A stretch of 64,000 nt of DNA from Bin87 sp963665395 (GCA_963665395.2 OY762251.1:3224001-3288000); one strand, 5' to 3'. Shown: positions 15,737 to 24,550, counted from the first letter of the stretch. A program made the numbers and translations. The notes: generated from the sequence alone by a model not told the origin.

Positions 15737-17070
15737 TGTGATTCCTCCATGTTCCGCAGAAATTGGTGCCGCCAGATTTCCATATCCGCACGGTCCAAAG
15801 CAGGGTCGCGCGGCGATAGTTTTTCCAACTCCGCCCTGAGCTGTTTTGCTTCCTCGGATTCACCCGATCCGTCGTCAATGAGGCGCATATACTTTTCCAA
15901 AGTAGATACAAACTCGTTGTTCGGCGGACGTTCATCCACTCGCATGACGGCATCAAGTACGTCTCCGGCTTCGGCGCCGTAAGTATGCGAGTTTGCGGGG
16001 CCGGCAACAATACCATTCCCTTCACGGTAAAGCTCCACAATGTGCTCCGGCTTAACGGTAGTCAAAACCTGCGGGCTGTGCGTGGACACGATGAACTGCG
16101 CCTTGGGGAAAGTTCGCATCAGGTCGGGCAGGACGCGCTGCTGCCAGGACGGATGCAGGTGGAGGTCAACCTCGTCAATCAGGACAACAGCCTCGGACTC
16201 CAGCGGGTTATCGAGATGCGGATTGCCTTGGGCCATCCGGCGAGCCAAGTCTGCTACTAGGGCCAGCATAATGCGATAGCCGCCGCTGAGTTGGTTGATG
16301 TCCAAGGTTTGGGTGTCACCTTGTTCATCAACCATTGAGACAGTGAAGCGGAATGAAATCTTTTCATCGTCAGGCTCCAGGATGTGTTCGATACTTGGCC
16401 GGGAAATTCCGGGAACCATTTCTCCCACCGCTTGACGGATCGCATCAAGGTCGTGTAATCGGTAGTCGAAATCTCGCAATTCTCTCTGTATCCTTATCTC
16501 GACGTTCTCTCTGTCATAGAACCATTCAAAAAACCTCCTGAAGTTGGATCCAGCCGAGAATGCGCCTAGCAAGGCGTCGTAACGAGAAGGCTGTCTGCCC
16601 ACGAGCCTGAGAGGTTCGCGGACCAGAGATCGATCGGTGTCATACAGAACCCAGATAGGCAAATCCAACGGCTGCGATCCTTCTTCGTCAGATTTTATGA
16701 TTTCACCAATCATATTCCGTAGAACCACAGGGCCTGGCCCGCTCATACTGGTTCCTTGCTCCCAAATTAGCCCGTCGCTTGTCGTGACCGTTACACGTAG
16801 CGGCCCGGACTGACGTCGATCAGTTTCGCTGAAAATTCTATTCCGAGTAACATTACGGACGGATAGTTGAGCAATCCGGGCCAATCCCACCGCGATCGCG
16901 CTCAGCACGCTCGTCTTTCCATGCCCATTGTCGCCGTGCAGCACCGTCAGTTGCGGGTGCAACGGCAGCTCCAGGCGCTCGATGGCCCGGTAGTTTTCGA
17001 TTGTAACCTGCTTCAGCTTCACGGGGTGGCCTCGCGTAAATCGCAGCCCAGCAGTAGCAGCGCTGCTCAT
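15733..17070 (-). CDS. ptuA: ABC-type ATPase of Septu type (PtuA-like)
   Basis: This is a 445-residue AAA/ABC-like ATPase. Walker A is GDNGHGKTS, about residues 47-55 from this start. The ABC-signature-like region is INQLSGGYRIMLAL. Walker B is EAVVLIDEVDLHLHPSWQQ. The switch His is in FIVSTHSPQVL. The annotated ATG at 17070 has no clear ribosome binding site; a GTG at 17022 (VKLKQVTIENY) has GAGG upstream and fits the family start better. The HNH gene follows with a four-base overlap. Together they make a two-gene Septu-like defence locus. Confidence 0.82.
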   Translation of the reverse strand: MSSAATAGLRFTRGHPVKLKQVTIENYRAIERLELPLHPQLTVLHGDNGHGKTSVLSAIAVGLARIAQLSVRNVTRNRIFSETDRRQSGPLRVTVTTSDGLIWEQGTSMSGPGPVVLRNMIGEIIKSDEEGSQPLDLPIWVLYDTDRSLVREPLRLVGRQPSRYDALLGAFSAGSNFRRFFEWFYDRENVEIRIQRELRDFDYRLHDLDAIRQAVGEMVPGISRPSIEHILEPDDEKISFRFTVSMVDEQGDTQTLDINQLSGGYRIMLALVADLARRMAQGNPHLDNPLESEAVVLIDEVDLHLHPSWQQRVLPDLMRTFPKAQFIVSTHSPQVLTTVKPEHIVELYREGNGIVAGPANSHTYGAEAGDVLDAVMRVDERPPNNEFVSTLEKYMRLIDDGSGESEEAKQLRAELEKLSPRDPALDRADMEIWRHQFLRNMEESQ

Positions 17071-17114
17071 TGACCGTCGCAGTGTACCACAGCATACGGA
17101 ATGCGCATCCCGTG

Positions 17115-17120
17115 CTATAA
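17115..17120 (+). promoter_or_regulatory. -10 box of the ferredoxin oxidoreductase operon
   Basis: GCTATAAT, 34 nt before the first start codon of the operon. The same extended GCTATAAT occurs before several other genes in the window. Confidence 0.55.
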
Positions 17121-17154
17121 TGCCGCATCAAACACCGAGGAGGCCTCCCCCAAC

Positions 17155-18369
17155 ATGAGCACCGTCGCAGTGGAGGTGGTGTACCGGGGCATTTTTCAGA
17201 AAACCCTGGCCCGGAACATCGTCCGCACCATCGTTTTTGCCGCCCGCAAAGAGGGCAAGATTGGCACCGCTTTCGGGCGTTACGGCGATTCCCCGGAACG
17301 TAATGGGATCCCGGCAAAACAGTTCGCTATCGTTTCCGACAGCCCCGAGGAACTGGAAGAAAACCTGGCCGTGTACGAGGCCCGCGAGGTGGACGTCACT
17401 ATCAACGTTGACGACACCATGTGCAAAGGCATCGAGTCCTGGGCCTGGTACGGACTTCAGCCCATCAACGCCCTGACCAAGCCCGGCGGCACCTTGATCG
17501 TAACATCCCGCCAGGAGGCGGATGCTCTCATCGAGGACATCCACCAGAAAGACACCGCCTACAACCTCGCCATCGTGCCGGCCTCCACCAGCTTCTCCGG
17601 CCTCTGGGTGTATAAGGACGATCACACGGATGTCCGCATCCTCGGCGCGCTCGCCAAGGTATGCCCCGAGTTGGTGAGCCTCGACTCCATGGTCGCCGCT
17701 CTGGACGACCAGGGTTGGGGCGGCCTGAAACTCACCTCGGCTCGCAACTCTTTCGACCGCACCATCCAGCGTCCGGTCGAGCCTGGTGAAGGCAACGACG
17801 ACACTCCCTTCAGCTTCGACCTCCCCGGCTGGCGCTCCATGGAAGAGGGACTGGTCATCCGGGGCATGGAAGGCGGCGAGGGTTTCCGCGGCGGTTCCCT
17901 GGGCGAAAGCTACGATCCCATCAACTCCCCGGCGGACGGCGGAGAACAGGGCTACCAACCCACCCGCAACGCGGTGTTCAAGAAGTTCAGCACCCGTTCC
18001 ATGCGCCCGGTCATCAACTTCGACACCTGCATCAAGTGCACCCTCTGCTGGCTGCAATGCCCGGACACCTGCTTCGACGTGACGCCGGATGGCCTGTACG
18101 ACGCCAACATGGAAGCCTGCTGCGGCTGCGCCGTCTGCGAAGCGGTCTGCCCGGTGCCCGACTGCATCACCATGGTCAACGAGGCCGAGTTCAACGACAA
18201 CAACAGCCAGTACGAACACTGGACCAGGGACAAGGACGGCTACCACAAGTGGATGGCCGACCTCATCGAGGTCCAGAAAGCCAGTGACGCCGAGCGCAGC
18301 CACGGCTATCACAGCCCGGGCAAGTACGAAGCTGAGTCCGAACTCGCCCTCACCGGAGACGATGACTAA
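17155..18369 (+). CDS. 2-oxoacid:ferredoxin oxidoreductase, fused gamma-delta subunit
   Basis: This is a 404-residue protein. Residues 1 to about 200 are the gamma domain (VVYRGIFQKTLARNIVRTIV), which binds CoA in this enzyme class. The C-terminal part is the delta ferredoxin domain with two [4Fe-4S] motifs, CIKCTLCWLQCP and CCGCAVCEAVCP. The complex oxidatively decarboxylates a 2-oxoacid, usually pyruvate, to acyl-CoA and reduces ferredoxin. The fused gamma-delta, alpha, beta order occurs in pyruvate but also in oxalate oxidoreductases, so the substrate is open. GAGGAGG lies somewhat far from the ATG at 17155. Confidence 0.85.
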   Translation: MSTVAVEVVYRGIFQKTLARNIVRTIVFAARKEGKIGTAFGRYGDSPERNGIPAKQFAIVSDSPEELEENLAVYEAREVDVTINVDDTMCKGIESWAWYGLQPINALTKPGGTLIVTSRQEADALIEDIHQKDTAYNLAIVPASTSFSGLWVYKDDHTDVRILGALAKVCPELVSLDSMVAALDDQGWGGLKLTSARNSFDRTIQRPVEPGEGNDDTPFSFDLPGWRSMEEGLVIRGMEGGEGFRGGSLGESYDPINSPADGGEQGYQPTRNAVFKKFSTRSMRPVINFDTCIKCTLCWLQCPDTCFDVTPDGLYDANMEACCGCAVCEAVCPVPDCITMVNEAEFNDNNSQYEHWTRDKDGYHKWMADLIEVQKASDAERSHGYHSPGKYEAESELALTGDDD

Positions 18370-19598
18370 TGGCAACGCAAACCCTCCCCCAAACCGAGCT
18401 CCCTCAAGAGCGCGAGGAACTCATCAGCGGTAGCGAGGCCATCGCCATCGCCTGCTCCCTCGCCGACGTTGACGTAATCACCGCCTATCCCATCCGGCCC
18501 TACGACACGGTTATGCAGTACGTGTCCAAGCTCAAGGCTGATGGCGCTTTCGACTGCGACTTTATCGTCGCGGAAAGCGAGCATTCCCAATTCGAAATCG
18601 TCAAGCACGCCTCCGCGGTGGGCGCTCGCACCTTCTGCGGTTCCAGCGGCGTGGGCTGGTTCTACGCCTTTGAGGCCATCACCGTGACCGCCGGCTTGCG
18701 CCTGCCCGTCGTTGCCATGGTGGGCAACCGCGCCCTGGACGACCCGGGCGCCTTCGGCGTGGAGCACAACGACGCCATGGCCGTCCGAGACCTCGGCTGG
18801 ATGCTCTACTGGGTGGGCACGGCGCAGGAAGCTCTGGATACCGCGCTGCTCGCCTGGCGCGTCGCCGAAGACCCCCGTGTTTTCCTGCCTGCCGCTATCT
18901 CCTGCGACGGCTCCTTCCTGACCCATTCCCAGGCCATCGTCAACGTTCCCACTCAGGAGCAGGTTGACCAATTCCTGCCCCAATACGACCGGGGCCGTCT
19001 TCAGCTCCACCCCGACAACCCCATCACCGTCGCGCCCCAGGTCAACGAAGACTGGCTTATGGAAATCCGTCGTCAAACCGACGACGCCATGCGTCGCACC
19101 GGCGACGTCATCAAGGAAGCCTATGACGAGTTCAAGCAGGTCTTTGGTCGCGGCGACCCCAGCCCCTTCATCGAAGAGTACATGACCGAAGACGCCGACA
19201 TCGTGCTGGTCGGCATGGGCACCCTGGCCATGCCCGTCCGCGTTGCCGTCCGCCGGATGCGCGAGCAGGGCAAGAAGGTCGGCTTCCTGCGCGTCAAGTT
19301 CTTCCGCCCCTTCGCCACCGACGAGATCCGCGAAGCCCTCAGCCGCTGCAAAGCCGTCGGCGTCATTGACCGGGACTACTCCTACGGTTCGCCCTCCTAC
19401 GGCGGCGTGCTGTTCAACGAAGTCCGTTCCGCCCTGTACAATCTGGACCAGCGCCCGCTGGTGCAGAGTTTCATCGCCGGCCTGGGCGGCCGGGAAGTGC
19501 TGGTGCGCGACGTGGAAGAAATGACCACCATGGTCCAGGACTCCATCGACTCCGGCAAGGTCAAGCAAGAAAACACCTGGATTGGTGTCCGCGAATAG
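18369..19598 (+). CDS. porA: 2-oxoacid:ferredoxin oxidoreductase alpha subunit
   Basis: This is a 409-residue subunit. The N-terminal pyrimidine-binding domain has GSEAIAIACSLADVDVITAY, followed by EHSQFEIVKHASAVGARTF. The second domain has DADIVLVGMGTLAMPVRVAV and the C-terminal FLRVKFFRPFATDEI, as in PorA. It starts one base before the previous gene ends (TAATG) and is followed after 10 nt by the beta subunit. Alpha and beta together hold thiamine diphosphate. Length is normal for the heteromeric type. Confidence 0.88.
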   Translation: MATQTLPQTELPQEREELISGSEAIAIACSLADVDVITAYPIRPYDTVMQYVSKLKADGAFDCDFIVAESEHSQFEIVKHASAVGARTFCGSSGVGWFYAFEAITVTAGLRLPVVAMVGNRALDDPGAFGVEHNDAMAVRDLGWMLYWVGTAQEALDTALLAWRVAEDPRVFLPAAISCDGSFLTHSQAIVNVPTQEQVDQFLPQYDRGRLQLHPDNPITVAPQVNEDWLMEIRRQTDDAMRRTGDVIKEAYDEFKQVFGRGDPSPFIEEYMTEDADIVLVGMGTLAMPVRVAVRRMREQGKKVGFLRVKFFRPFATDEIREALSRCKAVGVIDRDYSYGSPSYGGVLFNEVRSALYNLDQRPLVQSFIAGLGGREVLVRDVEEMTTMVQDSIDSGKVKQENTWIGVRE

Positions 19599-19608
19599 GA
19601 GAGCCGCT

Positions 19609-20607
19609 ATGACTACCATGACCCAAGAACTCCCCCAGGTTCGGGGCGTCAAGCAAATCCCGGTGTTCGAGGGCTTTACCTCCGGGCACCGCACCTGCCA
19701 GGGCTGTGAATCCGCCCTGGTGATGCGCCTGATGATCAAGGCCGCCGGGCCGCGCACTATCGTCGTCGGCAGCACCGGCTGCATGTACGTCGCCAACACC
19801 ACTTACTACAGCACGCCCTGGGTGGTGCCGTGGATGCACACCCAGCTGGGTTCCAGCGGCTCCGCCGCCACCGGCACCGCCGCCGGCCTGGCCTCCCTGA
19901 TGCGTAAAGGCAAGATGACCGAAGAGCCGATCAACGTCATCGCCTTCTGCGGCGACGGCGGCGGCGTGGACATGGGCCTCTCCGCCATCTCGGCGGCGTT
20001 GCAGCACGACGAGTACAACCTGCTCATCCTGTGCTACGACAACGAGTCCTACGCCAACACCGACATCCAGGTGTCGGGGTCAAGCCCATGGGGCGCCAAC
20101 TCCACCTTCTCCCCGCCCGGCAAGGTGCATCGCATCATGAACCGCCGCTGGAAGAAGAACACCGTCCCCATGCTGGCCGCCGGCCATCCCGATGTGCGCT
20201 ACGTGGCCACCGCCTGCGGTTCCTACGGCCCGGACTTCACCAACAAGATCCGCCGCGCCTTGACCATCGGCGGCCCCACGTTCATCCACAGCATCGACCC
20301 CTGCCCCAAGGGCTGGGACTACGACCCCAAGTACTCCCACGAGCTGGGGATGCTGGCCGTGGAAACCGGCATCTGGGTGCAGTACGAGATCGTGGACGGC
20401 GAACTCATCCTCAACGGCCCGTCCCGCGCCATCGCCCGCGGCATCCGCAAGCGGAAGCCGGTCACCGAGTACCTCCAGCGCCAGGGCCGCTTTGCTCACT
20501 TGACCGAAGAGGACCTCAAGTTCTTCCAGGAGAAGATCGACGAGAGCTGGGAAAAGTGGTGGATCCCCGGCATTGTGCCCTTCGGTCCCCACGACGAAGG
20601 CGAATAA
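19609..20607 (+). CDS. porB: 2-oxoacid:ferredoxin oxidoreductase beta subunit
   Basis: This is a 332-residue subunit with the thiamine-diphosphate site GDGGGVDMGLSAISAAL and CYDNESYANTDIQ. The proximal [4Fe-4S] cysteines begin at CQGCE and include GSTGCMYV. The start at 19609 (MTTMTQELPQ) is preceded by AGGAGA; a longer reading from 19582 would overlap porA without a ribosome binding site. A strong intrinsic terminator follows about 35 nt after the stop and closes the operon. Confidence 0.9.
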   Translation: MTTMTQELPQVRGVKQIPVFEGFTSGHRTCQGCESALVMRLMIKAAGPRTIVVGSTGCMYVANTTYYSTPWVVPWMHTQLGSSGSAATGTAAGLASLMRKGKMTEEPINVIAFCGDGGGVDMGLSAISAALQHDEYNLLILCYDNESYANTDIQVSGSSPWGANSTFSPPGKVHRIMNRRWKKNTVPMLAAGHPDVRYVATACGSYGPDFTNKIRRALTIGGPTFIHSIDPCPKGWDYDPKYSHELGMLAVETGIWVQYEIVDGELILNGPSRAIARGIRKRKPVTEYLQRQGRFAHLTEEDLKFFQEKIDESWEKWWIPGIVPFGPHDEGE

Positions 20608-20640
20608 GCCAAACTGCGAAAACCAAAATCCGTCGTTTTC

Positions 20641-20670
20641 GGGGCAGGTTTCACACCCTGCCCCCTTTTT
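20641..20670 (+). terminator. intrinsic terminator of the por operon
   Basis: GGGGCAGG and CCTGCCCC form an 8-bp GC stem around an 8-nt loop, followed by C and TTTTT. Confidence 0.85.
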
Positions 20671-20715
20671 GGGTTAATTACATGCTTGGTAATCCAATTA
20701 CTACCCGACCAAATC

Positions 20716-20762
20716 GTTGACCGCGTTTATTAAGTTGACCGCGTTTATTAATCTGATACACT
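20716..20762 (+). promoter_or_regulatory. promoter with duplicated 18-bp -35 region
   Basis: GTTGACCGCGTTTATTAA occurs twice in direct tandem (20716-20733, 20734-20751). The second TTGACC is 16 nt from TACACT (20757-20762), a good sigma70-type pair. The duplicated copy may be an operator or a spare -35. It drives the 164-residue protein starting at 20795. Confidence 0.6.
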
Positions 20763-20794
20763 TCTATGCCAATCGACACCAGCGAGGTAACACG

Positions 20795-21289
20795 ATGGTA
20801 AAGGTCGCGCTGACGGTTGAAGGCGAAGCCGATGACGTTATTGATGCCCTCCGACAACTGGCGATCGGCGACGTGGCGCCGTCTTCCCCGGCAATCGTAA
20901 CTGCCGAAGACAACGTGGAAGAACCTGCGGAGCAACCCAGCGCCCAGCCGCAAGCGCCCGCGCCCGCCCCGATCCCTGTCCCGGAAGGCAGGTGGACTAT
21001 CGACCATGTGCGTACCTTCTGGGGCTTCTTGGCCCCGGATGCCCGGGAGATCTACCAAAGAGTCGCCAAAAGCGCCGGCTATGTCTTATCGCGGCGAGCG
21101 TTGTTGGATGAAATGCACCTCACCGTCCGCCAGCTTTCGGGCCGCCTCTCTTCTCAAGGTCATGCCGTTCGACGGATCCGTCGCGCCCACAACGTGGCAT
21201 TGCCCCATCCCATGTCCTTTGACTCCCAGGCCGACGAGTATAAAATGCTGCCTGACGTCGCGGATGCTATTGTGCGTCTTAACCTCTGA
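20795..21289 (+). CDS. uncharacterised protein with a winged-helix-like C-terminus
   Basis: This is a 164-residue protein. An N-terminal 30 residues (MVKVALTVEGEADDVIDALR) look like a small alpha/beta segment. An Ala/Pro/Gln-rich linker (about 45-65) follows. The C-terminal domain has FWGFLAPDAREIYQRVA, LSRRALLDEMHLTVRQLSGR and SSQGHAVRRIRR, which suggests a helix-turn-helix that could bind DNA. GCGAGG precedes the ATG. A conserved PFAM family was not recognised. It sits between the por operon and the FMN oxidases. Confidence 0.6.
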   Translation: MVKVALTVEGEADDVIDALRQLAIGDVAPSSPAIVTAEDNVEEPAEQPSAQPQAPAPAPIPVPEGRWTIDHVRTFWGFLAPDAREIYQRVAKSAGYVLSRRALLDEMHLTVRQLSGRLSSQGHAVRRIRRAHNVALPHPMSFDSQADEYKMLPDVADAIVRLNL

Positions 21290-21352
21290 CCATGGCGATG
21301 CCGTTCCAGCGGCCGCTTCAACCTCTCAATTGTTCCAAAGGAGACACTTCCT

Positions 21353-22474
21353 ATGCGAATGGATCCCATCAACCTCTACGATTATGAGGCGCGAGCCAAG
21401 CAGGTGTTGCCCCACAACAACTGGGAGTTCATCGAAGCCGGTTCCATGGACGAAATCACCACCGCCCGGAACCGTTCCGCTTTTGAGGCCCTCACCCTGC
21501 GTCCACGATTCCTGCGCGACACCACCGAGCGTAAAGTCGCCACCACCGTTCTGGGCACCGACATCAGCTTCCCGGTTATGATCGCCCCCACCGGTGGTCA
21601 CGGCAACGCCCACCCCGAGGCCGAGTGCGCTACCGCTCGCGGCGCGGGTATGTCCAACACTCTGATGATGTGCAGCACCTCCTCCAACTGTAGCATGGAG
21701 GAGATCGCTGACGCCGCCACCGGCCCCCTGTGGTTCCAACTCTACCACCGGGGCTACGACCTGACTGAAAATCTGGTTAAACGCGCCGAAGCCGCCGGGT
21801 TCCGCGCCGTCGTGCTCACCGTCGATACCCCCGTCCCCAGCCCCAAGGAGCGCGACGTCCGCAATCGCTACGAGCGGCCCGGCGATTTGGGCAACTTCCA
21901 AGACCAGCAGGACCGGCTCGCCGAAGTCAGCGGCACCGACGAATCTCCCCGCTGGGAGATGCCGCAGTCACCTTCGTTGACCTGGCAGGAAATCGAATGG
22001 CTGCGCAGCCTCACTGATCTCCCCCTGGTGCTGAAAGGCATCCGTGTCGCGGAGGATGCCCGCATGGCCGTCGAACACGGAGTTGACGGCATCCTCGTCT
22101 CCACTCACGGCGGTCGTCAGTTGGACAGCACCATGTCCAGTATCGAAATGGTGCCGGAAATCGTCGCCGCCGCCGGTGGACGGGCCGAGATTTACGTCGA
22201 CTCCGGTGTCCGCCGCGGCAGCGATGTTCTCAAGGCTCTTGCCTTGGGCGCCACCGCCGTCGCCGTGGGCCGTCCCCTCTATTGGGGCCTCGCCGTCAAC
22301 GGCGCCGAAGGTGTCCATCATATGCTGGAACTGCTGCGCGAGGAGTTCAACCGCGCCATGGCTTACTGCGGCCAGAACAGCGTGGATGACTTGGAAGATC
22401 GCCTGCTGAATATCCCCCGCGAATGGGGTCCCTTCCGCACCGAAAACGACATTGCCGAGCACCTGCCTTTCTAG
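21353..22474 (+). CDS. FMN-dependent alpha-hydroxyacid oxidase, paralogue 1
   Basis: This is a 373-residue TIM-barrel flavoenzyme of the glycolate/lactate oxidase family, which oxidises 2-hydroxyacids to 2-oxoacids. The FMN-binding VMIAPTGGHGNAHPEAE, active-site Tyr in WFQLYHRGY, Lys in VLKGI, catalytic His and Arg in STHGGRQLD, and phosphate loop YVDSGVRRGSDVLKALALGA are all present. AAAGGAGA precedes the ATG. A hairpin at 22499 ends the gene. The next gene is a close paralogue, so this is a recent tandem duplication. Confidence 0.88.
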   Translation: MRMDPINLYDYEARAKQVLPHNNWEFIEAGSMDEITTARNRSAFEALTLRPRFLRDTTERKVATTVLGTDISFPVMIAPTGGHGNAHPEAECATARGAGMSNTLMMCSTSSNCSMEEIADAATGPLWFQLYHRGYDLTENLVKRAEAAGFRAVVLTVDTPVPSPKERDVRNRYERPGDLGNFQDQQDRLAEVSGTDESPRWEMPQSPSLTWQEIEWLRSLTDLPLVLKGIRVAEDARMAVEHGVDGILVSTHGGRQLDSTMSSIEMVPEIVAAAGGRAEIYVDSGVRRGSDVLKALALGATAVAVGRPLYWGLAVNGAEGVHHMLELLREEFNRAMAYCGQNSVDDLEDRLLNIPREWGPFRTENDIAEHLPF

Positions 22475-22498
22475 GCCTCCCGATCCCCTGCGACGGAG

Positions 22499-22527
22499 CA
22501 TCGGCCGCTTGAAGCAAGCGGCCGATG
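22499..22527 (+). terminator. 13-bp stem hairpin between the two FMN oxidase genes
   Basis: CATCGGCCGCTTG, loop AAG, and CAAGCGGCCGATG form a perfect stem. Only a short T-run (TTTT at 22533) follows, so it may be a weak terminator or an mRNA-stabilising structure. It lies just upstream of the second start codon. Confidence 0.65.
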
Positions 22528-22536
22528 ATTACTTTT

Positions 22537-23658
22537 ATGCGACTCGAACCAATCAACCTCTACGATTACGAGGCCCGCGCGAAAGCGATGCTCGCCCACA
22601 ACAATTGGGAGTTTATCGAAGCCGGCGCGATGGACGAAATCACCACCGCTCGCAACCGCTCCGCCTTCGAGGACATCACCCTGCGGCCGCGCTTCCTGAT
22701 CGATGCTGCGGAGCCCAAAATCGCCACTACCGTGCTCGGTGAGACCATCAGTTTTCCCGTGATGATCTCACCCACCGACGGTCACGGCCTGGCCCACCCC
22801 GAAGCCGAGTGCGCCACCGCTCGCGGCGCCGGGATGTCCAAAACCCTGATGATGTGCAGCACTTCCTCCCACTGTAGCCTGGAGGAAATCGCCGCGGCGG
22901 CCACCGGCCCACTGTGGTTCCAACTCTCCCATCGCGGTTATGGCCCCACCGAGAACCTGGTCCGGCGGGCCGAGGCCGCCGGCTACAAGGCCATTGTCCT
23001 CACTGTTGACGCCCCAATTCCCACCCCCAAAGAGCGCGACATAAGAAATCGCTTCGTGCGCCCCGGTGAAATGGGCAACTTCCGCGAGTTCCTGAAACAG
23101 ACCGCCGACACCGGCAACGACGTGGATCTCCCTAATTGGGAGATGCCGTCGGCGCCGCCGTTGACCTGGCAGGAGATCCAGTGGCTGCGCAGTTTGACCA
23201 ACCTGCCAATCGTATTCAAGGGTGTTCGCACCGCTGAAGACGCCCGGCTGGCGGTGGAACACGGCGCTAATGCCATCATGGTGTCCACTCACGGCGGCCG
23301 GCGTATGGACACCACGATGTCCAGTATTGAGGCTTTGCCCGAAATCGTCGCGGCCACGGGTGGACGGGCCGAGATCTACGTTGACTCCGGCGTCCGCCGC
23401 GGCAGCGATGTTCTCAAGGCCCTTGCCTTGGGTGCCACCGCCGTCTCCGTCGGCCGTCCCCTCTATTGGGGCCTCGCCGTCAACGGCGCCGAGGGCGTCC
23501 ATCACATGCTGGAACTGCTGCGTGAGGAGTTCAACCGCGCCATGGCCTACTGCGGCCAGAACAGCGTGGATGACCTGGAAGACCGCCTGCTGAATATCCC
23601 CCGTGAATGGGGCCCGTCCCGCACCGAAAACGACATCGCCGAGCGCCTGCCTTTCTAG
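22537..23658 (+). CDS. FMN-dependent alpha-hydroxyacid oxidase, paralogue 2
   Basis: This is a 373-residue tandem paralogue of the preceding gene, nearly identical over the last 110 residues. It keeps the FMN loop, the Lys (VFKGV), the catalytic His and the Arg (STHGGRRMD). The active-site Tyr of the QLY motif is Ser here (WFQLSHRGY), so activity or substrate may differ. The start at 22537 (MRLEPINLYDYEARAK) aligns with paralogue 1; no good ribosome binding site is present because the hairpin occupies that region, which may limit its expression. Confidence 0.87.
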   Translation: MRLEPINLYDYEARAKAMLAHNNWEFIEAGAMDEITTARNRSAFEDITLRPRFLIDAAEPKIATTVLGETISFPVMISPTDGHGLAHPEAECATARGAGMSKTLMMCSTSSHCSLEEIAAAATGPLWFQLSHRGYGPTENLVRRAEAAGYKAIVLTVDAPIPTPKERDIRNRFVRPGEMGNFREFLKQTADTGNDVDLPNWEMPSAPPLTWQEIQWLRSLTNLPIVFKGVRTAEDARLAVEHGANAIMVSTHGGRRMDTTMSSIEALPEIVAATGGRAEIYVDSGVRRGSDVLKALALGATAVSVGRPLYWGLAVNGAEGVHHMLELLREEFNRAMAYCGQNSVDDLEDRLLNIPREWGPSRTENDIAERLPF

Positions 23659-23683
23659 CAGTGCGCCGATAGGTCGCCGAACT

Positions 23684-23718
23684 GTAGGGGCGAATAATCA
23701 TTCGCCCCTACGCTTTTC
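23684..23718. terminator. bidirectional terminator between convergent genes
   Basis: GTAGGGGCGAAT, loop AATC, ATTCGCCCCTAC: a perfect 12-bp stem followed by GCTTTT. It separates the FMN oxidase and the alpha/beta hydrolase, which converge here. The sequence type is a common mobile palindrome. Confidence 0.8.
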
Positions 23719-23729
23719 GCCCTTACCCT

Positions 23730-24527
23730 CTAATCGTCTGCTGCCGCCGCCACCGCGCTCATCCCGACCTCGGCCAAAAACCCGGCCAACAGGCGGTTGA
23801 ACGCATCGGCCTGCTCAAAATGCGTCGAATGCGCCGCCTCCGGCACTACCTCAAGCCGGCTCCCCGGTATCAGCCGATGCGCCGCCTCGATTACCCGCGC
23901 CGGGAAGATCAAATCCTCTTCACCCACGACGAACAACGTGGGAACGGCCAGCCTGGCCAAATCCGCTGCCTGCGGCCCGGCCGGGTTTCTGAACAACCCG
24001 GACACCACGCTGACGGGCATCACCGGATTGATGCGGCCTATCGACCCGAAAAGAAAGGTCAATTCCGGTTGCCCTTCTATGAACCCGTCGCTCAGCGCCC
24101 GCCGCAGCGGGTCCTCCGGCGGATGCACGTCCTCCAGCAGCGACACCACCGCGGCATCCCCGATTCCGCCGGTCGTATCCCCCAACACCAAACCCGCTAC
24201 CCGTTCCGGATGCTCCAGAGCGAACCCCAGGCACGTAACCCCACCCATGGACTGCGCCACCAGGAACGCCCGGCCGACCTCCAGATGGTCCAGCAGAGCC
24301 TCCAGGTCGGCCACAAACGTCGCCGGCTCGGGCGGCCCGTCCGCCCCCGCCGTAAGGCCCCAACCACGATGGTCGAAGGTGATACAACGATAGTCTCCCT
24401 GGAAAGCGGCCACCTGCTGCCACCAGCTCAGATGATTCCCGCCCCGTCCGTGCGCAAATACGATAGCCGGACCGTCGCCATGGCTCTCGTAGAACATCTG
24501 CGTCCCATTGATCTCCGCGAATGGCAT
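23730..24527 (-). CDS. alpha/beta-fold hydrolase
   Basis: This is a 265-residue hydrolase. The oxyanion loop is HGRGGNHLSWW. The nucleophile Ser is in VAQSMGGVTCLG, where Gln replaces the usual Gly of GxSxG. The acid Asp is in VGEEDLIFPA and the His in EAAHSTHFE. These order as in esterases, haloperoxidase-like and C-C hydrolases. The start at 24527 (MPFAEINGTQMFYESHG) is chosen because the longer reading only translates the inserted intergenic repeat at 24551. Substrate unknown. Confidence 0.87.
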   Translation of the reverse strand: MPFAEINGTQMFYESHGDGPAIVFAHGRGGNHLSWWQQVAAFQGDYRCITFDHRGWGLTAGADGPPEPATFVADLEALLDHLEVGRAFLVAQSMGGVTCLGFALEHPERVAGLVLGDTTGGIGDAAVVSLLEDVHPPEDPLRRALSDGFIEGQPELTFLFGSIGRINPVMPVSVVSGLFRNPAGPQAADLARLAVPTLFVVGEEDLIFPARVIEAAHRLIPGSRLEVVPEAAHSTHFEQADAFNRLLAGFLAEVGMSAVAAAADD

Positions 24528-24550
24528 CTCAATACCCCCGTAGTTTCCTG

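Noticed and set aside
14954..17070. Retron linked to the ATPase/HNH pair
   Set aside because: No reverse transcriptase or msr/msd-like inverted repeats are found near; neighbours are metabolic genes.
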